From: Astropecten irregularis
Lineage: Eukaryota > Echinodermata > Asteroidea > Paxillosida > Astropectinidae
Length of the DNA stretch: 64,000 bases
Assembly (NCBI GenBank): GCA_963971285.1
Contig: OZ020248.1
Span: 24,325,873-24,389,872 of the forward strand
Direction of reading: 5' to 3'
Part shown: piece by piece, positions 1-11,946 of the stretch
Numbering within the stretch: position 1 is the stretch's first letter
Layout: every line of letters starts with the position of its first letter
Translations under genes and position numbers: made by a program
The notes under the pieces: model-generated
What the model was told of the DNA's origin: nothing
Seen by the model: only the letters and a program-made list of their open reading frames with translations
Database searches by the model: none

Positions 1-124
1 ACAGTTTATTCAAGATGTGCTGTGTGCTGTATAACGGTGAGTAGGCCTTCGCTTTATACTTGAAGAATTATACATATTCGTAGTATTTCCGCTCAAATCA
101 TGTACTAATGGAAATAATGTTTGT

Positions 125-410
125 ATCAAATAGGGCTTATATTACATTGATTAAAAAGCCACATCCCCTTTGAGTGATCCCCACGGCACCGTTTCTAAGG
201 TTGCAGCATTGCTAATCATGCGCGTATATTAAATGATCCTTGGGATATAGCGGCATGTGAGTGGTTTCACATAGCAGTTTCTGACAACCAAACGTACAAA
301 AGTAATTGACTATTGGGGACAACGATATAGGGCTGGAATGCCGGTACGGTATTACTGAGGTCGCTGGTTCGAATCCCGCTCCAGTCAATGTTTCCTTGTT
401 CATTCAAGTT
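125..410 (+). repeat. tRNA-derived SINE (family S1), 5'-extended copy
   Basis: A head with TTTGAGTGATCCCCACGG, TTGCAGCATTGCTAAT and GATCCTTGGGATATAGC is followed by a tRNA-like module ending GGTTCGAATCCC (B box) and CTCCAGTCAATG. The same arrangement recurs at 44285-44585 (plus) and, reversed, at 21615-21870, so this is a dispersed SINE and not a tRNA gene. The A-box half is eroded here. Confidence 0.75.
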
Positions 411-714
411 CAATGCCCTAGAACTTTTCTAATAGATATATGGCTGTGGATTATTATTCTGTCACCAGGAATGGTGAATATGATATGTATTCAGCACTTA
501 ACAAAATTACTTCAAAATTTAATCTGTCAGAGAATGCTTTCAAAATTCGACTCGACACCGAATCGAATAACAGTTCGTAGCATATACACCAACTGTTACA
601 GAAAGTACAAGCTCGGCACGCATACAAATTTGGCACGCACGTATACTTTTTATTACTCGTACGTGCATTGAGTGCCAATTAATGATTCTCGGAACGTGCC
701 ATTGATGGACGTAG

Positions 715-1075
715 TTTAAGGTAATATCATACTTTGGTTTTTGTCAACGGAATGCAGATTCATGGGCAAAAAAATATCAAGACAGATACAGTCATCTGTG
801 AAATTTTCAGTCCCATACGGTGCCCACTTTTTGAGAAAACAGTGAAAACGCTCCTGCATTTTCAAATCTATTCACAGGAGCTTTGATTTCTCTGAGATCA
901 AAATTGTTTTTGGTGTTTGGTTTTTACCTTTTTCTGGATAAAAACATCATTTCAGGCAGAACTTTTGGTATGTTTGTACCATCACCATATTTATACCCTG
1001 CAAGCGATAGGCAAATCTGTGAAGATTTCTGTTTTGGTGTACCATCAAAGTATGATTATATTATAGTATCTTTAA
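715..1075 (+). mobile_element. Mite-A copy
   Basis: Mite-A is the commonest repeat here: about 360-370 bp, ends like AGGTAGTATCATACTTTGGT in inverted orientation, outer TTAA, a central near-palindrome around GATCTTTTAAAAGATC, and an internal GAGAAAACAGTGAAAA. No coding capacity. This copy has GGTAATATCATACTTTGG at the left and ends AGTATCTTTAA; its centre is diverged. Confidence 0.8.
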
Positions 1076-1230
1076 ATATAAACTGCTGCAAACTGCTCAT
1101 CAGCCAAAAATGACCTGAAATAATAATTAAAAGGCTTGGGGTTATGAGGGCCTGACGTGTTTCGATCTTAGCATGATCTTTCTCAAAGCCTAAAAGTGAT
1201 GTAAGCCTTTTAAATGATGTAAGACGCATA
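1076..1230 (+). repeat. Fold-C fragment
   Basis: AACTGCTGCAAACTGCTCAT, then GGCTTGGGGTTATGAGGGCC and TTTCGATCTTAGCATGATC. Fold-C is an inverted-repeat family seen in full at 37410-37685; this copy is only the left half. Confidence 0.65.
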
Positions 1231-1705
1231 CAGGACGGTATATTATCCTAGTATAGTTGTAGTATGGATGGTTAAATGTAGCATAAATATCGATGTGAAC
1301 TCAGAATTCAAACAGAATGTAAACATAATTCAACAATATTTGCTTAACATGTGATACTTTCCCTTTTTGTGTATACTTCGAGTTGATTTTTCCCTATTAA
1401 CCTTGTAAATTCATGCCTCGGGATTATAAAACTCAACTTACCTCTTTTCTCAATAATATTGAACAATTGTATTTCTGGGTGTGAAGTTAAGCCAAAGGCT
1501 AAAAAAAAATATGCCTGACCGTATCGAATCAACTTAACTATTTTGAAAAGAAAAAACTTTATATGCGCACCTCCTACTTTCAAAAAGCCCCCCCCCCCTA
1601 TTTGTAGGAATTTCAACTTAAGCGTTAGGAATTCAGGTAACATTTTTTGTTTCTGCATAAAGCACTTTGTGATTATATGCCATGTGAGACGAGTATGTAT
1701 ACAAG

Positions 1706-2075
1706 TCCTACAGATTAAGTCTCGACACAACAACTTACCTATCGGCTACAATTATCCTCTTTTGAGGAACGTTTTTCCGATCAAAAACTCGACCATGGCA
1801 AAAGCGAAAATGCCAAAAACAAAAAACACCACCGAATCAAGCTGAAACTTTCACAATCTTCCTCCGACGCTTGTCGGAGGAAACGTTATGCCCCTGATTA
1901 AGTCTAGACACAACAACTTACCTATATCGGCTAAAATGTTCTTCTCTTTTGGTTTTGTCGAAAACTCCAAGAACTAGAAAAAGCAACCTCCCAAAACAAA
2001 AACCAGCACCGAATCAAGCTGGAATTGTCGACATCTTCCTCTGAAACCTGTCGTCGGAAAGGTTTTGCCACTGTG
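1706..2075. repeat. Diverged tandem duplication, about 195-bp unit
   Basis: The block from AAGTCTCGACACAACAACTT repeats as AAGTCTAGACACAACAACTT near 1900, each followed by CACCGAATCAAGCTG and CATCTTCCTC (or AATCTTCCTC). On the minus strand each unit carries GGTAAGTTGTTG, a donor-like site. It might be a duplicated minus-strand exon, but no protein family was recognised. Confidence 0.6.
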
Positions 2076-2669
2076 AAGGCCCCAGCTAGGAATGGCGGTT
2101 TTACCAGTATACCTTTCATGAAGTCATGTAGATTTGAAATTGCATCTTTGTTTTGGGGCCTATCACGGCATAGTCGGCTCGTGTTCCACAACCATACACC
2201 CCCAGCATGCAGTTCCAAGGCGCAACTGGTGCCGCGATGAGTGACGGACATCACCTCGCGCATTAGGGTCGGGGAGGTTGGGGGCCATACTTGAAGTAGA
2301 GGATTGGATGGGGGATTGGGTGGAAAGATTAAGCTCCATGTGAACGTATAAGAGTGCCACTATGTCCCTTCATCCCACTCATCAAACGCACACAGGTGTC
2401 GAGAATCAAATTTCAAGGTGGTTTTCTTTTTTAACCAGCATAATTATACTCCTCACGGCATGATATCAAATCCACGATTAATTTTACAGTAACACAAGTG
2501 TTGCCCACTTTGGAACCGTACCAATTAGTTGTCAGACGTACTACAAGGACTGTTTTCGACAATGACCTAAAGTTAAGACATTTTAGATTCAGGCGTTTTG
2601 TGCAGTAACCGTTTTTAATTCTTAACTCTCATGACTATGTGTGTCCGAAGATCCAATGTATCACACATA
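2076..2669. other. No recognised feature
   Basis: The part to about 2360 has a balanced composition and long minus-strand open frames, but no recognised protein. The remainder is AT-rich single-copy sequence. Confidence 0.4.
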
Positions 2670-2913
2670 GGGCCAATTTCATAAAACTGTTAAGCACAAA
2701 AATTTGCTTGGCACAAAAATGTATCGCCCAATAAAACAAAACACCATTGAAAATTCCATTTGATATTCATGGTCAGCAAACAACAGCCAAAAAGAACAAT
2801 CACATGTGATACAAAACACATGGAAATTTGGTTGTTAACCCTGTTTTTATTAAGACAGAAATGTCATGCTTAGCGAATTGTTGTGCTTAATAACAGTTTT
2901 ATGAAATTGGCCC
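2670..2913. mobile_element. Mite-D copy (inverted-repeat element)
   Basis: Left end GGGCCAATTTCATAAAACTG with AAGCACAA; right end AACAGTTTTATGAAATTGGC. Arms of roughly 80-100 bases pair, with internal AATGTCATGCTTAGC. Other copies: 24242-24378, 31349-31602, 34397-34638. No open frame. Confidence 0.8.
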
Positions 2914-2989
2914 CTGGACATTCAGTCAAACCCCATTAGAACTCTGAAAGTAATACTGCTTAAAAGAGACTCATCACCACCAAATCAAT

Positions 2990-3140
2990 GACCTGAATTA
3001 TATATAATGCTTAGAGTTAGGCGGATCTGACTTTTCGATCCTATAGAAGAATCTTACTCAAAGGCAATGACTTTAGCCTAGGAGAAAGATCCTGCCATCA
3101 GGGTCGAAACGTCAGACCCTCCTAACTCGAAGCTCCATTC
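2990..3140. repeat. Fold-C copy, both arms
   Basis: TGCTTAGAGTTAGGCGG and CTTTTCGATCCTATAGAAG run into the inverted arm AGAAAGATCCTGCCATCAGG, GTCGAAACGTCAGACCC, TCCTAACTCGAAGC. Confidence 0.7.
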
Positions 3141-3540
3141 ATGGCTCTATTTTTTTACTAGTATACGATAATATATGCATGCATATTTTAGTTATAGGAA
3201 ATTAGCCTTCAAAATATTTCTTCCTGTTTATGAATTATGGATAATATCCAATAACCAAGACGAACATAATGTTATGATTATCAAAAATCATTCCTTTGGT
3301 TTGCAAGACGTGTCTGGGTATAAAGTAAATGCCAGATATGTTTGTTTAGTTGGGCATGTGTGACAAACATTTTCTGCACTTGAAGTCATACAATACAACA
3401 GTTGAGTGATGGCCAGTATGAGTGCAGTATCCCAAACTTCAAAATGCATTTGTACACGTTCGCCCCTTTGGCTATTACTGTATTGGCCTATGTAGCACTG
3501 TCAGTGCCATTGGTTAAACAGCACTTGGTGCTGTATAAGG

Positions 3541-3690
3541 AGCAGCAACAGCAACGGCAAAACTATAAGACAACTGCAGCAGCAGCATAAGCAACAGCAG
3601 CAGCAACTGCATTTACAACTGCATAAAAAAACTGCAGCAGCAACAACAGCAGTAGTAGTAGCAGCAGCAGCAGCAGCGGTTTTGGCAACA
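3541..3690. repeat. CAG/CAA trinucleotide repeat
   Basis: Interrupted AGCAGCAACAGC-type triplets over about 150 bases. They give poly-Gln/Ala or Cys-rich open frames in several phases, a signature of a simple repeat. Confidence 0.85.
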
Positions 3691-4410
3691 ACAACCATTA
3701 ACATGCAATGGCGCAGCAGTACTTATAGCCAAATGAAAATCATTCAAAGGATATGGTTCGAAAGTAGGGCCTAACTATACTTAGTGATCACTTTATAGGA
3801 GTGAAAAAATGGAACATTTTTCATTTCATGCTACATACCGACAAATGCTAACGACATCGTTTTGCTGCAAATCGGTGGGTTGGCGACCCTCAAATTAGCA
3901 TACAGCAAGATTGCAACCTCTTACCATAAGAAAGAAAAATCAAAGAAAGAAATGCGACTTCATTTTCATTTTCCGTATATAATAATAGCCCAACCCTTAC
4001 TCCATAATCACCAAGGACCCTAAGGTTATCACCGTGTTCACCCGTTATAAACTGACCGGGTTCACCGGTGCTGGGAACGGTATAGGTACTCCAGCCGTTC
4101 CCGGTCGATGCAACTCAATACGACGCAACTCATAACGGCCTGATAAAAGACCTCTGGAATGTTGGAAATTTTTGTTTGTTTATTTTGGTTTTGATTCGTT
4201 TTTGATATTTCCGAAACACTTAGAAAAAAAAAGACAAGAAAAATCGTGAGTAGTTATGAAATATAACTCGGTATTTGTGGCTGAATATGCCGAAGGATTC
4301 GTAAATGAAAAGTCAAATGAACACTTAACCGAACAAAAAGGGAAGAAATGCTATAATATAGAGAAATGTATACTTTATTAAGTATTACTAAATTAAGCTC
4401 AGATTTCAAA
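3691..4410. other. No recognised feature
   Basis: Single-copy-looking AT-rich sequence; a short stretch near 4035-4105 (GTTCACCCGTTATAAACTGA, CCGGTCGATGC) is locally GC-richer but encodes nothing recognisable. Confidence 0.4.
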
Positions 4411-4782
4411 TAAAAGGTAGTATCATACTTTGGTTGGAACTGAAACAGAAATTTTCACAGATTTACCTATAACTTACAGGGTATAAAGATGGTGATAGTA
4501 GAAACATACCGTTAAAATGTTTCTGCATGAAATGCTATATTCATCCAGAAAAGAGAAGAAAAAAACAATAAATTGGCCAAAATTATTTTTGACGTTTTAA
4601 AGATAAAAAAGCAAAGGTTTTAAAAAATACTGTCGCCGTTTTCCACTGTTTCCTCAAAAAGTGCATGTGCACCGTATGGAACTGATATTTTCACAGATGA
4701 CTGTTACTGTATCTTCCTGGAAAGTTTTGCCCATGAATCTGTATTTCTTGGACAAAAACCAAATTATTATATTGCCTTTAAA
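4411..4782 (-). mobile_element. Mite-A copy
   Basis: Reverse orientation: AAAGGTAGTATCATACTTTG at the left, a TTACAGGGTATAAAGATGGT block, CAAAAAGTG, and ATTGCCTTTAAA at the right end. Confidence 0.85.
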
Positions 4783-5730
4783 TGTTACAATATTTTCAAG
4801 ATGTTGCTATTATAGCCTACACCTTGAATGAATCGGAAAATATCGGGAAGCGTGGGCCAAGGATTGGAAACGATCCGTGCTCAGTGTTTCTGGTTTGGAT
4901 GACATCACGGGAAGTTGTTAATGTCCCGTGGGCTGTTGGGAGTTGTAAGAGGCGGGGAAAGTTCCAGCCCCCATGCACGATGACAAGGATTGAACTCGAT
5001 AGGGCAAGTATCCAATTACGAATCTGACAGGCAATTAAGTGATATTCTTGTGGGAACTGGCTTAAGAAGAAGAGGAACATGTAGGCGTCCCCGTTTTTCC
5101 ACTTTCCAACTTTCTTTGAAGTTTGGTTCAGCATAACACAACCACAAATACAAGTTATATACATGTAGGCCTACCCTGTTGAAGGTCAATTCAACTACCC
5201 AACATCCAGGCTGAATGACCTGATAGGCCCATAGATTGCTCAGGGTTATAGGAGGGTCTGACGTTTCGGTCCAGTGCAGGAGTCTGTGTGTCCCAGTGAT
5301 TCAGCCCTTGGAAGAGATCAGACTAAGATAAAATGCCAGGTCTTTCCCAAGTAGAAATATGATTAATTTGACAGATGTATATTTCTTATTTTGAAAGAAT
5401 TTCACGTGGCCGAGCTGTCATTTCCAATAGGCTTCAAATGGTACTATAATGCTAGGTTAGTAAAGTTGCTGGAATTTGTTAATTTCGTTTAAAGTCTTTT
5501 CTTTTTCAGATATCCTTTTTTCCTAAAGTGAATTTCGATTAACTTGTTACGAAAATGCTACGCCCCACTTATACAAACCGTCCATTCTCTGTTCCACTAA
5601 TATCAGCGCATGCTTATTATTCGAAAGGCTTGAAAATTCAAAATTTGTGACCTTAATTTATGAATCTATATGAGTCGTTTTTGTATACAACAGATTTAAG
5701 CTACATGCTATTAATTAAAAAGGAAACTCA
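4783..5730. other. Mostly unannotated, with a Fold-C fragment at 5215-5340
   Basis: ATAGGCCCATAGATTGCTC, then AGGAGGGTCTGACGTTTCGG at about 5250-5270 marks a degenerate Fold-C half. The rest gives no supported gene. Confidence 0.5.
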
Positions 5731-6115
5731 CCACTTCTGATGATCCTAAACTGCAGACGGTCGGCAATTTTCCTTTGGCGCGTTTTTTTGTTGTACCTCA
5801 CACGGTGACCGAAGATCCTAGTTGATAATTCGACCGCGTCTCACCCCGATCGTGCAAGCGAGTGGCACCCCAGATTTCGCTCAGATATCGAGACAGACAA
5901 TCGGACAAAAATTGCCTAATTGTTCGCTTCCTGTGCTGGCATGCTCTGTCAAACTCCGTTTCATAAACCGATGTAGTACAAGACTGCTTGTAGCACTGGA
6001 ACCTTTTTCGTCCTATGCAATTAGCTATATGGAGTCAACTCGACTCGAAGCAGAAACTGCTAAAATGACACAACGTCGGCCATTAATATATAGGGCCAAG
6101 CCGGTGACGTCACTA
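5727..6115 (-). promoter_or_regulatory. Possible minus-strand promoter and first exon
   Basis: On the minus strand a perfect CRE (TGACGTCA, near 6107-6114) is followed by CGGCTTGGCCC and a TATATATTAA box, then about 330 bases of GC-richer sequence ending AGAAGTG|GTGAGTTT near 5733. The CRE-TATA-donor arrangement is promoter-like. No encoded protein was recognised, and no next exon was found. Confidence 0.3.
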
Positions 6116-6947
6116 TGAGGCACCGTCAGCAACATGTCATTGAAACTTCGCCAACAACAAATCTCAGTGTTGCCTGCATAAATAGTGCATAATAGATTCC
6201 ATATAAAAGAGTCACATCTTTCTGTGCTGCAAGCGATATACAATGACTGCATACAATCCTCCATTACCTAGACATCAGCCCTCGATATTTTGCAAGATAA
6301 GAATAGTGGCCAACTTTTTTAGAGGTAGAAGGGGGGACTTGTATTTTTTGTTATCTTTTAAATTCGCTACCGTGTACACTATACATGTATATTCTTATCT
6401 TTCTGATTTAGTTTGCGAGAAAGGGTTGGGTTGTGCTAATCAATATTGGAATTTAATTTGCTGCATACTAAATCAATTTTGACCCTCAAATGGTAAAAGA
6501 ACTTTCACTAGGTAGGGCTATAGCTGTTAACAATATGTCATTATTCCCAAGGTCCTTTCCGTATTATGTGGTATATTGCGAGCATTGTATGACTTTGTGT
6601 AACAGCAGCCCAAAGTGCGTGTAAACTTGATGTGTACTTGAGCTGTGTAAATACAAAATAAAACTATGCTGTAAAGAAAGAAGGGCAAGGGTTCAACTTG
6701 ATGATTCGATCCTGACAGGACCTCTCTCAAAAGCTGGAATCACTGTATATAAAAAACAAATCATAATAAAAACAGGCACCACTTCATAGCACGCTCGGCA
6801 ACGGAAGCCCTCATATAACTCAGCAAACAAACGGTACATAACTAACATGAAAATACAATGGTCGTAATTGTTGGTCTTGAATTTACAAACTCTGGGAGTA
6901 GAAATGCAACGCCAAATTCATTTGTACATTAGTTACTCTTCCTGGCG
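6116..6947. other. No recognised feature
   Basis: Moderately AT-rich, with no repeats matched to other parts of the window and no coding signal. Confidence 0.4.
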
Positions 6948-7285
6948 CGGTTCTAGAGCCAATTTGGGTTTTTTTTTGGGGGGGGGGAGCTAGAAGAGCC
7001 ATTATTATTATTATTTTTTTTTTTTTTTTTTGGGGGGGGGGGCTAGAAGAGCCATTATTATTCTTATTTGGGGGGGCTAGAAGACCCAATATGTTGGGTT
7101 CTTCTAACGCTCGCTTCTACTACGTCTTATTAGGGGTCGAAAAACATGCACATATAGCCCACACAATGCGTTTTGTTTTATGTAATTGGCGCTTAATAAC
7201 TGAAAAAATCCAGTATTTTCAAGAATTGTTGTTTTCAATTGCATTTTTTGGGGGCTAGACAAAATTTGCCCCCCCCCTCTAGCGA
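6948..7285 (+). mobile_element. Family-F repeat, uninterrupted copy
   Basis: GCGCGGTTCTAGAGCCAATT, several GGGGGGGCTAGAAGA blocks, then CTTCTAACGCTCGCTTCTAC, TGTAATTGGCGCTTAATAAC and a terminal GGGGGCTAGACAAAA. A second copy at 48695-49180 has an extra insertion, so this one serves as the empty-site reference. Confidence 0.75.
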
Positions 7286-7530
7286 CCATCGACCCATCGA
7301 TCAATCAATCGATCAATTAATCGATCAATTAATCAATCAGTAATCGATTATTCAATTAATTAATCAATACATTTATGTTTCATCGATCAATCAATGATCG
7401 ATCAATCAATTGATCGATCAAATTATAATATCAGTCACTCGGCGAATTAATCAGAAGAGTCAGGCCATCAATTTTTCATTTTAAAAATCGATCAATCGAT
7501 AAATCAAATCGACCAATCGATAACATCGAT
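7286..7530. repeat. ATCGATCA/ATCAATTA simple repeat
   Basis: About 240 bases of interleaved ATCGATCAATCA and ATTAATCAATCA units, repeatedly palindromic at ATCGAT. Confidence 0.9.
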
Positions 7531-9217
7531 GAATTAAATAAAGCAAACACTCGACTCAAATAATATATTTCGAAAACGAAACCACTAGTATTTAATACAC
7601 AATTTCGGAAGTGTCAAATAAAGTACAATATATAAGTAAAGTATATATTCGTGAAAGTGTTCCCTGATTTGAAAGAGCTCACAAACCTGGATTTATATAG
7701 CAGCATATAAGACTATATCTATTTCCACGTGCACAATTACCGTGTAAAGGTGGGATATAACATAAATATTAGCGCCATAAAACACTGACCCCTTAAACAT
7801 ACAGATCAGAAAATAGTGGTAATTCCCATACGCAAGATAAAAACTACGAGAATATGCACTTTGTATTTCAAAACTAATACTGAGAAATGTACTGAGTAAA
7901 TACAAAGTAGGGTACAAAAATACACTGTTCAAAATAACAACCCATCTAAGCATGATACAAACTTCATGCTAGCGATTATATTACATATCCATGTATCAAT
8001 AATCATTTTGTAAGCTTGCAGCTGCCTTATTTAGACAAACAATTTCAAGAGATCTTCAAGTTAACTTTCTAAGGCAGCGAAACAAAGCAAAACAAAAATC
8101 GGTTGCAGTTCTGAAATCTGAGTACTGAAGAAGAACGTTTTCCAGTTGCATTCAACTACAACGTTATTTGTCATATCCCGCAAGAGGGCATTTCGTCACA
8201 CAATAATTCCAAAGGATAACACGGAAAACGCTTCTCTTAATTGTAAACCAAGATTGCACACCGTCCATTTTAGGATCTTTTTGGAGCACAGTATCACACT
8301 TAAAAGCTGGAATTATGCTAATCATGTTTTAAAATTTGCGCAAAACAGATAGTACATATTTTTATAAAGATAATAGTACACATATAGTACTCATATCAAG
8401 ACATTAAAACAGTTGTTTCTTAAACAGTACTGTATTCACACCAAATTTTATACCGATATTTCTGTGATATATACATAACCATTTTGAAATTTTGTCACAT
8501 CTTTTGTAAGAAATAAAGCTTCGAAATTATGTCATCTTTTATAAGAAATAAAGCTGCCTTTGCAAACCAACATAAATTGCACGAACAGATTTCGACCGTA
8601 ACAATAATAATAATTTCATTTATAGAAACAGAAATTGTCTGTCGTTTCCCGAAAAACATGAACACCGATTGTGCGCACGGGTGAAAAGAAATGCAAAAAA
8701 ATGACCAATCGTGTATGCTTGCTCAAATTTAGGAACCTTTTCAACATTTAAAACAAAATATCTTCTTTAATTAGTATAACCTTGTTTATGCTTATCCTAA
8801 ATAATAAAGACAGATGTTTAATATCATATACAGTGCATTTAAAAATATGTTTCCACATTTATAACAGACTCAGTACAACAAGGTTAACATTCTAAGAAAA
8901 ATACACCCAATAATATAAAATATGTGCATATTATAGGCTGTCGTTGCCTTGCATTTTCATGTCTGCATTTACATAAAAACCGTTCAAAAGGTTTGTTATA
9001 TATACACTTATAATTTGTGCAAAAATCCAGGAACTTTAGAAGTAACTACATCATTGCCATTAAACAACCTGGCTGTCCTGTACTGGTGAAAGCTAACTTA
9101 TACTGTAGTTCTATATTTAAAAAAAACAGTAACAAATAGTGCATACCATGTTTGTAAACGCGTAATGAGTTTTCTCCATTTGCAAATACACTCCTCATCT
9201 AGTGTACATGTAATACA
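7531..9217. other. AT-rich sequence without recognised features
   Basis: Long AT-rich stretch with no exon-like composition. Near 8500-8545 the run TTTTGTAAGAAATAAAGCTT is followed by a second copy TTTTATAAGAAATAAAGCTG, a short direct duplication with AATAAA in each; a minus- or plus-strand 3' UTR is possible but unproved. Confidence 0.4.
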
Positions 9218-9578
9218 TTAAAGGTAGTATCATACTTTGGTTTTAATCAAAGAAATACAGATTCATGGGCAAAAATATCAAGACAGATACAGTAACAGTC
9301 ATCTGTGATAATTTCAGTCCCATACAGTGCCCACTGTTTGAGAAAACATTGAAAAACAGCCACTTCTTGGCCACAAGACCACAGTATTTCTGATCTTTTA
9401 AAATATCAAAAAGATTTTAGGTCATTGTTTTACTAATTACTAGCTAAATACACCATTTCAGGCGGAAATATTTTAATGGTATGTTTCTACTGCCACCATC
9501 TTCATACCCTGTAAGTTATACGTAATTCTGTGAACATTTCTGTTTTGGTTTCTTACCAAAGTATGATACTACCTTTAA
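9218..9578 (+). mobile_element. Mite-A copy, near-complete
   Basis: Both ends are intact: CATTAAAGGTAGTATCATAC and GTATGATACTACCTTTAA, with TTAA at both junctions, the expected duplication for a TTAA-targeting element. Confidence 0.9.
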
Positions 9579-9849
9579 TTCCAGTTTGCTCATGAAAATT
9601 CATTGTCCTTTCAAACCAATATAAATCACCACCCCAAAAAAAATAAAAATGAAATCAATTGTCTAAAAAATAAACAGTCGACAGCTTGCCCTGAAAAAAA
9701 AAAAGCAAAATTGTGAAAAATAATACTCAAGCTTAAATTTTATAATTTCGATGGATTTAATGAACCAAGTGATAATTAAAACTGTCATCAAATAACCATA
9801 AGAAAAACTGACTGGATTAATTGAAGTCATTGAAAAGTGAACAAGACAA

Positions 9850-9976
9850 ATTGACTGGAGTGGGATTCGAACCAGTGACCACCGCCAACATAAGCAGATA
9901 GGGCTGGATAGCTCAGTTCAACGAGCACTGATACAGTTTCCGATGGTTGCTGGTTCGAATCCCACTCCGGTAAATT
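9850..9976. repeat. Two tRNA-like SINE heads in inverted orientation
   Basis: Minus: TTGACTGGAGTGGGATTCGA at 9850. Plus: GGCTGGATAGCTCAGTTCAA (A box) and GGTTCGAATCCC (B box) to 9976. The plus unit is about 75 bases like a tRNA but has mismatched stems and no recognisable anticodon arm. Confidence 0.7.
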
Positions 9977-10299
9977 TTCTTTATACAGTTGTGGGTTAAC
10001 GTGGCATAGCCCGTACGTGCATCTGTTCTCAGGCCTTCCAAGTTATGGCTTTAACCGGAGAACTTCATTGGCTGGCTGATACGATGCCATGGAAACCCAC
10101 TCATGTATATATTTTAAACGGAGACACGGAACCACAGGGCTTAGTAGACATGGTAGAAGGCTTGGCCTAACTGTTTGGATGGGATTTTCTTTTGGAAGCC
10201 ATGTATAAGGTTTAGCGTTATATTTTTTGGAAGCTATGTGTAAAATGTGTAAAGAGAACATTTTGCGATAGCTCCTTTAATTTAACCCTAACCCACTTG

Positions 10300-10615
10300 A
10301 GCCTTTTATATAACTACCCTCCTCAATCCTTCAAAATCCTCATAGGGACATAGTACAAAAAATGCATTCCTCCTCAATCCTCCACAATCCTCCAGTGATC
10401 TCATTTATACTCAAAATGAGAGGTACCTGAATCCTGAATCCTTCAAAATCCTTCGGTGGCCATACCTCAAAAAATGCGTTTATCCTGAATCCTTGCAACT
10501 CCTCAAGTGGTCCTCACTTGAAAATGACATTATATCCTGAATCCTCCGAAATCCTCCAAACTACCAGAAGGATTTTGGAGGATTGAGGAGGGTTAGGGCT
10601 AAATTAGAGCTATAT
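10300..10615. repeat. Degenerate AATCCTCC/AATCCTTC minisatellite
   Basis: Repeated CCTCAATCCTTCAAAATCCT units with variable spacing, ending in the inverted motif GGATTTTGGAGGATTGAGG. Confidence 0.75.
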
Positions 10616-10960
10616 TACAGGATTAGTAAAGGTGACAGAACAGCTGCAGTTCATAATTTGATTTGTCATGGAATAAGAACAAACCTGTGAAGTTTTCAGC
10701 TCAATTGATCATTGGAAACAGAAGAAAACAGCAAAAAAAACTGTTGCAATTGTTACGAGAAATTGAGAGGTAATTGTTTAAATTGAGGTTTTGATCTCAG
10801 AGATCAAAACTGTTTTCGGTCTTTTGTTTTCCTCATTTCTGGATAAATACGGCATTTCAGACAGAAACATTTTACCGGTATGTTTGTACCAGGTCTATCT
10901 CTAATTCCTGTAAGTTATCCGTATATCTGTGAACATTTCTGTTTAGGTTTGTTTATGCCA
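10616..10960 (+). mobile_element. Diverged Mite-A/B copy
   Basis: GTAAAGGTGACAGAACAGC and TTCATAATTTGATTTGTCAT at the left; TTTCTGGATAAATACGGCAT and ATCTGTGAACATTTCTGTTT at the right match Mite-A interiors. Confidence 0.65.
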
Positions 10961-11504
10961 ATCCTGTACCGTTCCTGTATACTGTTCCTATTTTTAGGCT
11001 TATTGTATAAATACCACTTGTGATGAACTGAAGCGCGAGTTGTTTGCGTGGTTCCAAAATGTCTCCTTGTTGTAGGCAGCTTCGCGCGACCTACTTCTTC
11101 TCTGTTTGACATGGGGAAAGACAAAGAAAACATGATGTCAGCTTCCCAAAATAGATCGTAGCTCATTAATATGTATAATGTACGCATATCATGTATTTCA
11201 GCGACAACCACTGAAGAATGTTTGGTGAAAGTCAATCGATGTGGCTGTGGCTTTAACTCTCTGGCTTAGTTACTAATCACACTTGCAACTATGGAAGCCA
11301 CGAACCACATATCTCTCCATTATTTGCGGCTACACACAAACATGGCCATAGTATCCAGCATGCTGAAATGCTATTCAATATTGTATTGTCTCATTCTTGT
11401 CTTGTTACTTAATTAACATCAATTAGTATTAATTATGTATTACTTCTTGAACTATACTAATTGGTAAATGAACAAGAGCAATCAATGTTGGACACCACCA
11501 ACAT

Positions 11505-11580
11505 AGGGCTGGATAGCTCATTTGGTAGAGCACCAATTACGGTATTCCGGAGGTCACTGGTTCAAATCCTACTCCAATTA
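11505..11580 (+). repeat. tRNA-like SINE head
   Basis: GGGCTGGATAGCTCATTTGG, TAGAGCACC and a B box changed to GGTTCAAATCC. Same layout as the other S1 copies, with an altered anticodon region. Confidence 0.7.
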
Positions 11581-11609
11581 ATATTATTTGTACTTAAGGG
11601 AGAGAAACT

Positions 11610-11900
11610 TCTTAGCCAATGGGAGCTTGGTAGGCCAAGGCCTTCTCGCCTGAAATCCTGCTCTTTTCAGCCCTGAACTTAGAGTTTCTCAAAATCAATC
11701 AAGCCAGGCTTCTGGATACTACGATCAATGTTGACTCAACCTGTCAATCACAAGTCAGTGCCAGTAATGATCCAGGACAAAGCAGGGGCATGAAACCCAA
11801 GACCCAAGGCAAAGCCGAAGTCTGGACGGGCTTTTCAGTAGTCAGGACCTGACCGGCATTAAAGTTTTTCTCCCTCAGTCAATGGCTACAATCTTTCATA
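11610..11900. repeat. Family-E repeat (pair with 38320-38660)
   Basis: AGCCAGGCTTCTGGATACTA, GATCAATGTTGACTCAACCT, CAGGACAAAGCAGGGGC and GGGCTTTTCAGTAG recur in order near 38425-38600. A dispersed repeat of unknown type without an open frame. It sits directly downstream of the MSRB1 exon on the minus strand. Confidence 0.75.
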
Positions 11901-11946
11901 TATTTTTCTCTTTCCTAGGCATGTTGATTGTGAGTTACAGACTTAC

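Noticed and set aside
306-671. 121-codon plus-strand frame
   Set aside because: Overlaps the SINE at its 5' end and AT-rich sequence beyond; no recognisable domain.
3501-3704. Poly-Gln/poly-Ala or Cys-rich small protein
   Set aside because: CAG-type triplet repeat open in several frames.
9900-9976. Possible tRNA gene
   Set aside because: A and B boxes are present, but the stems do not pair and the same module recurs as a dispersed SINE.
10021-10110. Minus-strand ATGAAGTTCTC ... GAGAAC hairpin as the MSRB1 SECIS
   Set aside because: The stem pairs, but the SECIS quartet (ATGA opposite GA) and the AA loop are not in the required positions, and it is about 1.9 kb from the exon.
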